From positions 1 to 41,441 of the IMG/VR virus record IMGVR_UViG_3300047546_001385: 41,441 nt of DNA. The stretch is one strand, 5' to 3'. Position 1 is the first letter of the stretch; each line of letters begins with the position of its first letter. The translations under genes and the position numbers were made by a program. Source of the stretch: a virus. Shown here piece by piece: positions 34,684-41,441 of the stretch. The notes below the pieces were generated by a model. That model was not told the DNA's origin. It ran no database searches and saw nothing but the letters and a program-made list of their open reading frames with translations.

Positions 34684-37580
34684 CAGAGTCTCCGCTTGTA
34701 ATCCCAGGTCCCTGCCCGGGACCGTTGATCCCGCAGCAAGGTCTGGTAGTTGTTGCCGAATCCGGCGGCCTCAAGACGTCCGGTGGCTGGATTGATGAAT
34801 GAATCCGCCCGCGCCTTGGCAATCGCTTCGATCGTCACGCCCTGGCGCACGATCTGCGGCAGACGCTTGATGAAATCAGGCACTGCTGCTGGGGCCTGCA
34901 CCTTCAAGTCCGCGATGTTGAACAGCATCCGCTGGAATCCGACACTGTTCTGCGGCAATCCGCTGCGCACCAGGATCGGCGTCGCGGACAACATGGTCTG
35001 GCTCAGGATCCCTGCCCAACGCTGATCCGTTGCCTGAGGGCTCCCGCCTTGCTGGCCGCTGACAGTGCCGACGTTGAACGCGCCGTTCCCCGGGTCGCGG
35101 TGCCCGTAGTACGCCTTGGTGTACCCGCCATTTGGCGTGCGCGTGCCCTCGTTGATTCCGATCGCCACAAACAATGGGTGCATGTCGTTGTTGATGGCCA
35201 ACGGCACTGGGCGGACAGGCACACCAGCCGCTGTCTGAGGCAGCACTGGGGTGGTGATGCCCAGCGTCTGCGCTGCACGGCCAGGCAGCTTCATCAATTC
35301 AGCCAGGATCGGGATGTTCTCAAGGCCAACCGTGCTCTGCTGCGGAGCTCTGTTGGGCTGAGTCGTGCCGCCCTTGGGCATCTCGCCGGCCGCGGCGGGT
35401 GATGCACCCACCAACAAGTTCAACGCACCGCCAATCAGCTGCTCCGGCATGGTCTGCTGCGGTTGCGCAGACGTTTGCTGCGGTTTTGCAGGTGTCTGCG
35501 GCTTGGGTGACTGACCTGTCTGCTGCAGATAGCGGTCTTTCAAACCAAGCTTGTCAGTCAGCCACTGCAACCCTTCTCCAATCTTCCGCAGTCCAACAAA
35601 GCCAGGGTTGTTATCCAGACGCAACGGGCTTTGCTGCGGAGCAATCTGCGACTGCTCTCCGCCCCTCACCGATCTCATCGTGTCCCGATAGACCTTGGCC
35701 GGATCCGGGAATACCTGTTTCTGACCGCCCTGGCCGTCGTCTTCCAGGGCGCTCTTCATCCGATTCAGGAAGTAGCGCTGGACCCCCACATAAGTGCTGG
35801 GATAGCCCTGCTGTGCAGCACGCTGCCGCACGGCCTCTGGGAACACCTCCACACTGGGCTGGCCGCCATTGCGCATCAAGTTCTGACGCACAGTGTCCAG
35901 CTCACCTGTCACAACAGCCGCGAAGTTCTGCGGACGCTGCCGTGCAGCTTCACCCGCCTGCCGCAGCTGCGAGCGCGTGTAGGCATCAAGCTCGTTGCGG
36001 AAGATCGCAGCGGTCTCATCAGCGCTGGGCATCTTGCCCTGGTCCTTCATCTGCTGAACGCGCTGCTCGGTCATGCGCGTTGCAGCAATCGCCGCGTTAC
36101 GTGCCGCGGTGTCGGCATCAGGAATCTGTACGCCCGGATTCAACCGTCCTTGTGCCTTGGCCGCGGCCAGTGCCTGAGCAACAGATTCACCTGATTGCTG
36201 AATCTCGAGCTGGTTGTAGCTCCGTGCCCCAGCGATCGTCCGCGCTTCTTGGCCAGGCTCCGCCTGCACCTGTGGTGCAAACTTCAACCGCTGCTCCCAC
36301 GTCAGACCAGGAGCATTGAGCACAAGGTTCTTCTTCTGCTCGTAGTTCAGGCCGTCTTTGTTCAGCTCCATCTGCAGCAACGCCATCGTCTGCTGCTGGG
36401 CCTGTGTCGGCTGATCGGCAATACCGCCGGCCTGATTCAACATCGAATAGGCCTGCATCATCTGCCGCGGGTCACTGAAGACCGACGGCAACATCGCCGA
36501 AGCCTGTGCACGCACCGCATCTGCAGCACCAGGCTGCATCGCCTGCTGGAACAGCGGCATGGTCTGCCGCCAGCGCTCGTCTTCCTCGAGCTTGTCCCGC
36601 ATCGGCTTGAGCTTCAGCCGCAGCTCAGCCAGCTTTGAGCCAAGGCTGCTGCCGTCTTGGAAGCTCATCTCGCCCAGGCTCTGCCCAGACTTCAACTTGA
36701 CCTTTGACAACGACAACGCAGTCGTCGTCGATAACAGTTGCTCAGCAGCGTCTACATCCGCCAGCTCACCGCCTTGCAGCAGCTCGTTGTACTTCTGCGA
36801 GAACCCCTGCCACGTAATGTCCAGGATCTGCTGCGGTGTACGCGTCTCTTGCCACTGCTCGAGATTGCGCCCCCACCACTCATCAAGACCAGCCGCAAAG
36901 TCTTCGTAACGGCTGTTCTGCAGTGCCTGCCGTCTTGTCTCGTTCAGCTCGAATAGACGCGAGCCCATCCCCCGGGCCATCGCGTCGCTGTCGCGCTTGT
37001 CCAGCGCTTCAACCTGCTTGCCGTAGGCAAACGCCTTGATGTTTGCGTTGACCTGCTGGATCTGCGGGATCTTCGTCCCGAGCCACTCCGGGTCGATCGT
37101 CTCGAACCCAGCCTGTTGCGCAGCCTTCTCCTCGAGCTCCTTGAAGCGCAGGGCCTTCGTCTTGGCAAACTCCGCCTCTGACACGCCCTCAGGTGGTGCA
37201 CCGATCAGCACCGGATCCCGCGCCACCAGCACCGGCAACGTGCGGTTGTACTGCTCAACCCCTGCGTCAGCTACGGAGTTGTTGACGAAATCCCTGGTCT
37301 GCGGACGCAGCGCACCGATGAACGCCTTGGCCTCCTCATCACCACGGCGATAGGCATCCAGCATCTCGGGCTGGGCCATGATCGTGGCCCGTTCCTTCGC
37401 CACCTGCCCACTGACGTAGGCGTCGTAAACCGGCTTGGCGGTCTTGACGAAGTTGTCGAGGAACGTAGCAATCTGCTGATACGGCAGGGCCGCGTTACGC
37501 CCGGCCTGCTCAGGCGAGCGGTAGTCGCGCAGCGGACCACTCGGCCCGACATTCACGATCTGGCGCTCACCGCTGTACAT
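34683..37580 (-). CDS. Internal virion protein A, gp15-like with lysozyme-like C-terminal domain, 965 aa
   Basis: The N-terminal and central parts are helical and Gln/Ala-rich (RQTRDFVNNSVADAG, AEFAKTKALRFKELEEKAAQ ...), like T7 gp15 and related core proteins. A Pro/Gln-rich linker at about 700-760 leads to a compact C-terminal domain with HPLFVAIGINEGTRTPNGG, YYGHRDPGNGAFNVGT and LPQNSVGFQRMLFNIADL. The EGT ... YYGHxDPG pattern resembles lambda-type/COG4678 muramidases, so the Glu in INEGT may be catalytic and help the DNA through the cell wall. That call is moderate. ATG 37580 overlaps the stop of the small gene upstream (TGATG). Confidence 0.75.
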   Translation of the reverse strand: MYSGERQIVNVGPSGPLRDYRSPEQAGRNAALPYQQIATFLDNFVKTAKPVYDAYVSGQVAKERATIMAQPEMLDAYRRGDEEAKAFIGALRPQTRDFVNNSVADAGVEQYNRTLPVLVARDPVLIGAPPEGVSEAEFAKTKALRFKELEEKAAQQAGFETIDPEWLGTKIPQIQQVNANIKAFAYGKQVEALDKRDSDAMARGMGSRLFELNETRRQALQNSRYEDFAAGLDEWWGRNLEQWQETRTPQQILDITWQGFSQKYNELLQGGELADVDAAEQLLSTTTALSLSKVKLKSGQSLGEMSFQDGSSLGSKLAELRLKLKPMRDKLEEDERWRQTMPLFQQAMQPGAADAVRAQASAMLPSVFSDPRQMMQAYSMLNQAGGIADQPTQAQQQTMALLQMELNKDGLNYEQKKNLVLNAPGLTWEQRLKFAPQVQAEPGQEARTIAGARSYNQLEIQQSGESVAQALAAAKAQGRLNPGVQIPDADTAARNAAIAATRMTEQRVQQMKDQGKMPSADETAAIFRNELDAYTRSQLRQAGEAARQRPQNFAAVVTGELDTVRQNLMRNGGQPSVEVFPEAVRQRAAQQGYPSTYVGVQRYFLNRMKSALEDDGQGGQKQVFPDPAKVYRDTMRSVRGGEQSQIAPQQSPLRLDNNPGFVGLRKIGEGLQWLTDKLGLKDRYLQQTGQSPKPQTPAKPQQTSAQPQQTMPEQLIGGALNLLVGASPAAAGEMPKGGTTQPNRAPQQSTVGLENIPILAELMKLPGRAAQTLGITTPVLPQTAAGVPVRPVPLAINNDMHPLFVAIGINEGTRTPNGGYTKAYYGHRDPGNGAFNVGTVSGQQGGSPQATDQRWAGILSQTMLSATPILVRSGLPQNSVGFQRMLFNIADLKVQAPAAVPDFIKRLPQIVRQGVTIEAIAKARADSFINPATGRLEAAGFGNNYQTLLRDQRSRAGTWDYKRRL

Positions 37581-37747
37581 CAGTTGCTCTCAGCTCGTCC
37601 GTTGGTTGCGAAGTTTTTAGCGGCCTCCACGTTGGTGAAGAACCGCACAATCTGCTGCGACGTGCAGCGCCAGATCGCCATGTAGGTGTACTGAGGATCG
37701 GCGTCCTCAACACGCCAGACATTGGGGGCAACCTGGCCGGCGTCCAT
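37580..37747 (-). CDS. Hypothetical protein, 55 aa
   Basis: Runs from ATG 37747 (MDAGQVAPNVWRVEDADPQY) to TGA 37580, with TGATG overlaps at both ends. The product looks like a small alpha/beta protein with TYMAIWRCTSQQIVRFFTN. Function unknown. The overlap chain places it at the head of the ejection-protein operon. Confidence 0.6.
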   Translation of the reverse strand: MDAGQVAPNVWRVEDADPQYTYMAIWRCTSQQIVRFFTNVEAAKNFATNGRAESN

Positions 37748-37806
37748 CAGTACGCCTTCTTACCGCCGCCCTTAGAGCCCTTGCCCTTACAGCTTTTGCC
37801 GGCCAT
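37747..37806 (-). CDS. Possible 19-aa basic peptide
   Basis: ATG 37806 to TGA 37747 encodes MAGKSCKGKGSKGGGKKAY. Its stop overlaps the next ATG (TGATG) as in the rest of the operon, and tiny Lys/Gly-rich peptides of this kind occur in cyanophages. The ...GKKAY ending is also found near the end of the plus-strand 44-aa protein (GKKAYRGQG). It is too short to be sure it is translated. Confidence 0.35.
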   Translation of the reverse strand: MAGKSCKGKGSKGGGKKAY

Positions 37807-37809
37807 TGC

Positions 37810-37823
37810 TTGAATGGTGTCAA
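37810..37823 (-). promoter_or_regulatory. 14-bp element in the divergent region
   Basis: Reads TTGACACCATTCAA on the minus strand, just upstream of the leftward ejection-protein operon and 22 bases before the rightward terminase-small-type gene. It could control both. Confidence 0.45.
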
Positions 37824-37844
37824 CTACATCCCGAGGGTAGCTCT

Positions 37845-38087
37845 GTGTCACGCGCTTCGGAAGACTTCCTGGCCCAAATACATGGGCTAGTTGGCGCAAG
37901 CATTAAAGAAATGCTCCAGTCAGATGATCCACGTGAGCGCCTCGCTGGGATACAAGCAGGGATGCGCTTCCTCAAAGACAACAACATCACGACAACTATC
38001 GAAGCGTCTGTGCCGATTCAAGACATACGCGCCGCGATGCCTACTCCAGAGGAGCTGGAGCGCCTCATGACCATGACCCCCGACTAA
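37845..38087 (+). CDS. Terminase small subunit-like protein (gp18-like), 80 aa
   Basis: GTG 37845 with GAGG eight bases upstream gives VSRASEDFLAQIHGLVG ... RERLAGIQAGMRFLKDNNIT ... AMPTPEELERLM. The pattern ASExxxxxLHxLV ... AxxFLKDNxI ... is that of the short T7-like small terminase found in cyanophages (T7 gp18: 89 aa), which recognises concatemer DNA for packaging. TTG 37806 would add 13 residues but has no ribosome site. Unusually, it lies on the plus strand while the large subunit is on the minus strand and upstream of it in the map. Confidence 0.7.
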   Translation: MSRASEDFLAQIHGLVGASIKEMLQSDDPRERLAGIQAGMRFLKDNNITTTIEASVPIQDIRAAMPTPEELERLMTMTPD

Positions 38088-38090
38088 CCC

Positions 38091-38225
38091 ATGGCAGTAC
38101 GCGCAAAAGTCGGCACCGGCGCAGTTCAGCGCAAGGAGCCCGTCCACCACAAGACCACTCAAGGGTCAGGCCGCGGCAGTAAGCCAAAGCCCGGCAAGAA
38201 GGCCTATCGCGGGCAAGGGCGTTAG
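38091..38225 (+). CDS. Small basic protein, 44 aa
   Basis: ATG 38091 follows the terminase-small-type stop by three bases. The product (MAVRAKVGTGAVQRKEPVHH ... GKKAYRGQGR) is strongly basic and disordered, with Gly/Lys/Ser, like small nucleic-acid-binding or packaged proteins of marine phages that end in KKxYRGQGx. Its TAG stop overlaps the TAA of the leftward 53-aa gene (tail to tail, 4 bases). Function unknown. Confidence 0.6.
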   Translation: MAVRAKVGTGAVQRKEPVHHKTTQGSGRGSKPKPGKKAYRGQGR

Positions 38226-38383
38226 TTCACCTTCCACGGCATCGTGCCGTACTTGAGAGCCAGCCCGGTGTACTTGCAGTGCTTCGGGTGGCTTTCGTGG
38301 TGCCGTCCGTCCAGTCTGTACAGCTTGTCCAGCCACTGGAGACGGCGCTCGTCCTCAACGCGCCACTTGGGGTCGTAGCTCAC
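38222..38383 (-). CDS. Hypothetical protein, 53 aa
   Basis: GTG 38383 overlaps the TGA of the DUF3310-like gene (GTGA) and the frame runs to TAA 38222: MSYDPKWRVEDERRLQWLDK ... HHESHPKHCKYTGLALKYG. A compact basic protein with clustered His and one Cys (HHESHPKHC), possibly metal-binding. No family recognised. Codon use and overlaps support that it is real. Confidence 0.6.
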   Translation of the reverse strand: MSYDPKWRVEDERRLQWLDKLYRLDGRHHESHPKHCKYTGLALKYGTMPWKVN

Positions 38384-38628
38384 TTGCCACCGTTTGAGTG
38401 TTCGGCTTCCAGTTTGGCGATCAAACGGTCGAGATAGAAGCGGGCCTTCTTGGCGTCCTGCAGCGTGCTGCCTTTAAGCCACAGCCTGCTGCCGAGGTAC
38501 TTCAACACCTGCCACTGCAAGCCACCCAGGACCGCATCAGGAGCGTGCTGCACGCAGTCCTCGATGTAGTCGATCGTCTCGATCTGACCAGCGGTGTAGT
38601 GCGGCGGGTGGTTGACGAGATCAGCCAT
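38380..38628 (-). CDS. DUF3310-like phage protein, 82 aa
   Basis: NHPPHYTAGQIETIDYIEDC ... VLGGLQWQVLKYLGSRLWLKG ... DAKKARFYLDRLIAKLE carries the hallmarks of the DUF3310 family (HPxHYxxGxIExIDxI ... KYxxRxxxK ... DLxKAxWYLxRLI), small helical phage proteins sometimes annotated as nucleotide kinases without firm proof. ATG 38628 overlaps the terminase stop. The 14-bp element at 38384-38397 lies in its last codons. Confidence 0.85.
   Translation of the reverse strand: MADLVNHPPHYTAGQIETIDYIEDCVQHAPDAVLGGLQWQVLKYLGSRLWLKGSTLQDAKKARFYLDRLIAKLEAEHSNGGK
38384..38397 (+). promoter_or_regulatory. 14-bp element at the end of the DUF3310-like gene
   Basis: TTGCCACCGTTTGA on the plus strand, overlapping the last codons of one small gene and ending at the start of the next. 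It is one base different from copies 3 and 5. Confidence 0.35.
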
Positions 38629-40346
38629 CAGATCCAGCTGTACGAACCACCAGCGTCCGCCATTCGTGCCTGCTCGAGGGACATGCCCATCGCGGCTCGG
38701 TCCGCGGTCATCAGCACACGGCCGCGGAAGTCAGCGACTTCAGCTTCAAGCATCTCCTGCAACCGGGCCTGCTGCTGCGAGCGCTGGTCCTGTGCCGCTT
38801 GCTGCTGGAACCACTGGATGCACATCGCCCAGGCATCCAGGCGGTCATCGTGCAGCAGGCTGCCGCGATCCGCTGTGAGGCGGGTCATTTGATAGAAGAG
38901 GCTGTAGGAGCTGTCCTTGTCCTCGACAGCAGCCTTCAGCAGTTCTGCATCGGCTTCAACGACGCGGCGATCCACCACCATCCGGTGGGTCTGCATCACC
39001 GGGGCGAGGGTGTCGATGATCCGCAGCTCCTTGCGTTGGTTGGAGCGGATCGGTTCCACACGGCACTGCGCCCCGGCCTTCACCAGGTAGGGCTTGAGGA
39101 GCTGGGCGTACACCTCCAGGCCACCGAAGTTCGTCTCGACCAGGATCTCGTTGACGTGGTGTTGCTTGGCCAGGGAGGCGATCTTCTGCCACAAGCTCTC
39201 GCCAACGCCCCCCAGGCGACCACCTGACTCCATCAGGTAGTAGTTGCCAGCCCATGCCTTGACGATGGCCCAAGCGAACTCGTCAGAGCCCCCACCGGAG
39301 GGGTCAAGGGCCATGACGGTGGGCACCTCTCCTGCAGGCACTGTGCCCTCAACTTGAGCTGGGCGGTAGAAGCGCGGGTCATGCGCCATCCCCACACAGG
39401 GCAGGTCATCAAGGGCCAGGTGCTTGGCCTTTTCGTAGACCACCACCTCAGGGAGGTATTGATCCACGGTGGAGACCATCAGGTCAGCACAGCGGAGTGG
39501 GTAGCGCTCAATGTCGCTGAGGGTGGCATCCAGGAGGAACTGGAGCTTCCACTGCATGGGCGACATGGAGAGCTCACGTTGGAGCAGCTCGTCGTCGCTG
39601 AAACGGGTGTCAGTGGGCCTGCCATTGGCTTGACCGACACGGCGTTCGATCAGCGGTGCCAGGGCGCCTTTGTAGGGGGTGGTGTCAGAAGGAACTCGAG
39701 CGGGCCACATCCGCATCGAGTAGTTGAGCTCCCGCTGCAGAGCGAAGTAGATCGAGTCAGTGCTGCTGTGCGGCGTGCCGAGGTAGACGATCTCAGGGCC
39801 ATCACCGGGCTTGAGGATGGCTTCGAGCTCGTTGAGGGACCCGCGGAGCTTCTCGCGCTGCACCTGCGTCAGACAGGTCTGGGGGGTTTCACAGTCGTCC
39901 ACCAGGATCGTGCTGGCACGGGAGCCAGTGATCTGTCCTGTGATTCCCGCAGCGCGGACACTCGGGCTCTGCTCGATGTTCCGGCAGGTGCCGACATCGA
40001 AGTTGATCCTCGAGTAACGCCCGTCATGGGAGTCGGGCTCCATGTGCTTCAGCCAGGACACCCGGCCGATGGTCTGCAGCATCCATGCCGTCATGGCCTC
40101 AGCGCGGGACATGGAGGCGGAGATGACGAGGATCTTCTCGTCAGGGTCGTGATACAGCTTCCACAACAGGTACATGGCGGAGAGGGTGCTCTTGCCACAA
40201 CCACGGAAGGCAGCGATCACACGACGCTTGGGTCCGTTCTCCAGGTAGTCACAGATCTGTAGCTGTACCGGTGTGGGTGCATCAGCCATCAGCAGTTCAC
40301 GCATCAGGAGCGTGATGAACTGCGGCAGGGGGATGGCTTGTTGCAT
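38628..40346 (-). CDS. Terminase large subunit, gp19-like, 572 aa
   Basis: ATP-driven DNA packaging motor and nuclease. The N-terminal ATPase has Walker A AAFRGCGKST (about residues 44-53) and Walker B STILVDDCE (about 145-153). The C-terminal RNase H-like nuclease has MALDPSGGGSDEFAWA (Asp), ILVETNFGG (Glu region) and HDDRLDAWA (Asp). Length fits T7 gp19 (586). ATG 40346 (MQQAIPLPQF). In T7 the terminase gene follows the small lysis genes on the same strand as the head genes; here it opens the leftward block. Confidence 0.95.
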   Translation of the reverse strand: MQQAIPLPQFITLLMRELLMADAPTPVQLQICDYLENGPKRRVIAAFRGCGKSTLSAMYLLWKLYHDPDEKILVISASMSRAEAMTAWMLQTIGRVSWLKHMEPDSHDGRYSRINFDVGTCRNIEQSPSVRAAGITGQITGSRASTILVDDCETPQTCLTQVQREKLRGSLNELEAILKPGDGPEIVYLGTPHSSTDSIYFALQRELNYSMRMWPARVPSDTTPYKGALAPLIERRVGQANGRPTDTRFSDDELLQRELSMSPMQWKLQFLLDATLSDIERYPLRCADLMVSTVDQYLPEVVVYEKAKHLALDDLPCVGMAHDPRFYRPAQVEGTVPAGEVPTVMALDPSGGGSDEFAWAIVKAWAGNYYLMESGGRLGGVGESLWQKIASLAKQHHVNEILVETNFGGLEVYAQLLKPYLVKAGAQCRVEPIRSNQRKELRIIDTLAPVMQTHRMVVDRRVVEADAELLKAAVEDKDSSYSLFYQMTRLTADRGSLLHDDRLDAWAMCIQWFQQQAAQDQRSQQQARLQEMLEAEVADFRGRVLMTADRAAMGMSLEQARMADAGGSYSWI

Positions 40347-40368
40347 CTGTTGAGCCTATTGCCCTTGC

Positions 40369-40542
40369 TCAACGCTTGCCACGTGTCTTCCTCCGCTTCT
40401 TCACCACCTCCCCTCCACAAGCCTCAGCAAGGGCCCTCCGCTCCTCCTGCAGTAGTTGCACCAGCTCAGGCCTGCCAGGGGGTTCTCCTGGGCCTCCTAG
40501 GGCTGGATCCAGGAGCTTCGTCCAGTCCAACCCGTCCGTCAT
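40369..40542 (-). CDS. Small basic-tailed protein upstream of terminase, 57 aa
   Basis: ATG 40542 (MTDGLDWTKLLDPALGGPGE) to TGA 40369. It consists of a short N-terminal part, a helix (PELVQLLQEERRALAEACGG) and a strongly basic end (VVKKRRKTRGKR), suited to binding nucleic acid. It sits 22 bases before the terminase gene and is the first gene of the leftward block. It could be an alternative small packaging factor. No family recognised. Confidence 0.6.
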   Translation of the reverse strand: MTDGLDWTKLLDPALGGPGEPPGRPELVQLLQEERRALAEACGGEVVKKRRKTRGKR

Positions 40543-40552
40543 CCCTTAAGCC

Positions 40553-40566
40553 TTGCCACGTAGCAA
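40553..40566. promoter_or_regulatory. 14-bp palindromic element near the terminase block
   Basis: TTGCCACGTAGCAA, eleven bases upstream of the leftward 57-aa gene. TTGACACACGTG follows four bases later. Proximity to the start of the leftward block fits an operator or promoter role. Confidence 0.4.
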
Positions 40567-40715
40567 TAGGTTGACACACGTGCATAGACTCACAAGTGAA
40601 TCACGTGTGTAACACCCTTAAGGCACAGCAGCATCACTCAGGTGCCTCAAGGAGCAACACCCCATAACTTCGGAGAACAAAATCCGAAACAGCCTCGCTC
40701 AGCCTGTGGCTGACC

Positions 40716-40741
40716 GGGCCCGGGAGGGCCCTAATCTTTTT
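40716..40741 (+). terminator. Hairpin followed by T-rich stretch
   Basis: GGGCCC (40716-40721), loop GGGA, GGGCCC (40726-40731), then TAATCTTTTTC. A second small hairpin, CAGCC-TGT-GGCTG, lies just before it. It is oriented to stop plus-strand transcripts, although no plus-strand gene precedes it closely; it may block read-through into the end region. Confidence 0.55.
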
Positions 40742-41382
40742 CTATAGACAACACGTGTGTTAATCAAACTGTCATTCAAAATGTTATTCCTTAACTAATC
40801 ACGCGTTAATCATGTGCTATTCACGTGTTGCACGTATGTGAAAACCTATGTAGCCCACTGCTGCAGATAAAGAACACATAGCAACACACCTGCATCACTC
40901 GTGTTTCACTCCTTGATTCACTCGTGCGTAGACCTCCTCAATCCCTCCTCAATCCCGTTGCTAATTCCTGTGCGGCATAAGTAACACCCACCCATTTCTC
41001 ATCCCTAATTCCTGTGTGGCTGTGTGTATGTGTGTGTGGGCGCACGTCCCCCATGGGGGGTCCGTGCTCACCCAGGCCCTACACATCGTTCTCCTGGCCG
41101 CGCAACAGCCCAGTCCCTGACTGTGTTCTCTCTCGATAGGCAATCGAGTGCAGCCGCAACTCCTCCAACTGCAGCCGTGTTGTGCTACACTTCTCACATA
41201 CGATTGCAGCTGCTATTGCATACAAATTGCAGCCGACCCAGCATCACGCTGCACCTGCAACATGCGTGCAACGGGAGTGCACCACAAGTGCAGTGGGTGA
41301 GTGATGCGGGAGTGCTGCGTTAGGTGATGAAGGAGTGCTGATGAATGTGTGTCGTTAGGTGATGGAGAGGGAGAGGAAGGAA

Positions 41383-41398
41383 GGGCCCTGCCGGGCCC
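41383..41398. repeat. GGGCCC-TGCC-GGGCCC hairpin
   Basis: A perfect 6-bp stem with loop TGCC. The core GGCCCTGCCGGGCC is identical to the hairpin downstream of the DGR variable repeat (25715-25728), which is either a coincidence of GC-rich hairpins or a repeated element. Confidence 0.5.
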
Positions 41399-41441
41399 GG
41401 TGAGGCGTGGTGATCACGGGTGCCTGTGAGGTGTGCTTGTG

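Larger units (their letters stand above)
40543..41441. other. Right-end non-coding control region
   Basis: No convincing gene in ~0.9 kb. It contains a 14-bp element at 40553, several CACGTG/ACGTGTGT words (40575-40610, 40750-40840), the duplicated phrase CTAATTCCTGTGYGGC (about 40961 and 41008), a hairpin-terminator at 40716, repeated TTGCAGC/GCAACTGC words near 41150-41260, and CGTTAGGTGATG twice (about 41319 and 41354). Plus-strand composition changes from A/C/T-rich to G/T-rich near 41280. Such an area could hold early host-type promoters, a replication origin or packaging signals; none can be proved by eye. Confidence 0.5.

Noticed and set aside
1-41441. CRISPR array or anti-CRISPR locus
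   Set aside because: No regularly spaced direct repeats with unique spacers are seen; the repeated modules at 1.0-2.0 kb separate genes and have no spacer pattern.
1-41441. Direct terminal repeats as in T7
   Set aside because: The first and last ~150 bases share composition and short words, but no long identical stretch.

Overview
The window looks like an essentially complete genome of a T7-like podovirus of a cyanobacterium, most likely a GC-rich marine Synechococcus/Cyanobium-type host. Supporting signs are a single-subunit T7-type RNA polymerase, a T7-type replication and head/tail gene set, an integrase followed by a tRNA-Leu-like segment (the arrangement known from cyanopodovirus P-SSP7), and a gene for a cyanobacterial-type AbrB regulator. 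No photosynthesis genes, nucleotide-reductase or family-A DNA polymerase gene is visible.

Layout. 1-2.9 kb: a run of tiny plus-strand early genes. Several are separated by a repeated intergenic module (stop codon, UNCG-capped hairpin, CACCTTG leader). 2.9-4.5 kb: MarR-like regulator, tyrosine integrase and putative attP. 4.5-11.9 kb: RNA polymerase, ssDNA-binding protein, endonuclease I, primase-helicase, several small overlapping genes and a gp6-like exonuclease. 11.9-21.1 kb: virion genes in T7 order (portal, scaffold, capsid, tail tubes A and B, gp14-like core protein). 21.1-23.1 kb: the AbrB-like gene as its own small unit, a two-domain endolysin and one unknown gene.

From about 23.1 kb rightward most genes lie on the minus strand and read back towards the centre. 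In their own order they are: a small basic protein, large terminase, a DUF3310-like protein, small genes, three very large internal/ejection proteins, tail fibre, a complete diversity-generating retroelement (DGR: variable fibre-tip protein, Avd, template repeat, reverse transcriptase), then small genes including membrane-protein lysis candidates. A two-gene plus-strand island with a terminase-small-subunit-like gene sits inside this arm. About 0.9 kb of repeat-rich non-coding DNA closes the right end, and it may join the G/T-rich left end.

The standout system is the DGR. A 117-nt template repeat and a 117-nt variable repeat at the 3' end of the fibre-tip gene differ at 13 positions, and every one is an adenine of the template on the coding strand. 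This is the direct signature of adenine-specific mutagenic retrohoming. Gene order and protein sequences closely resemble Bordetella phage BPP-1. The phage therefore probably switches receptor-binding specificity while also carrying lysogeny-type genes and a host-type transcription regulator.
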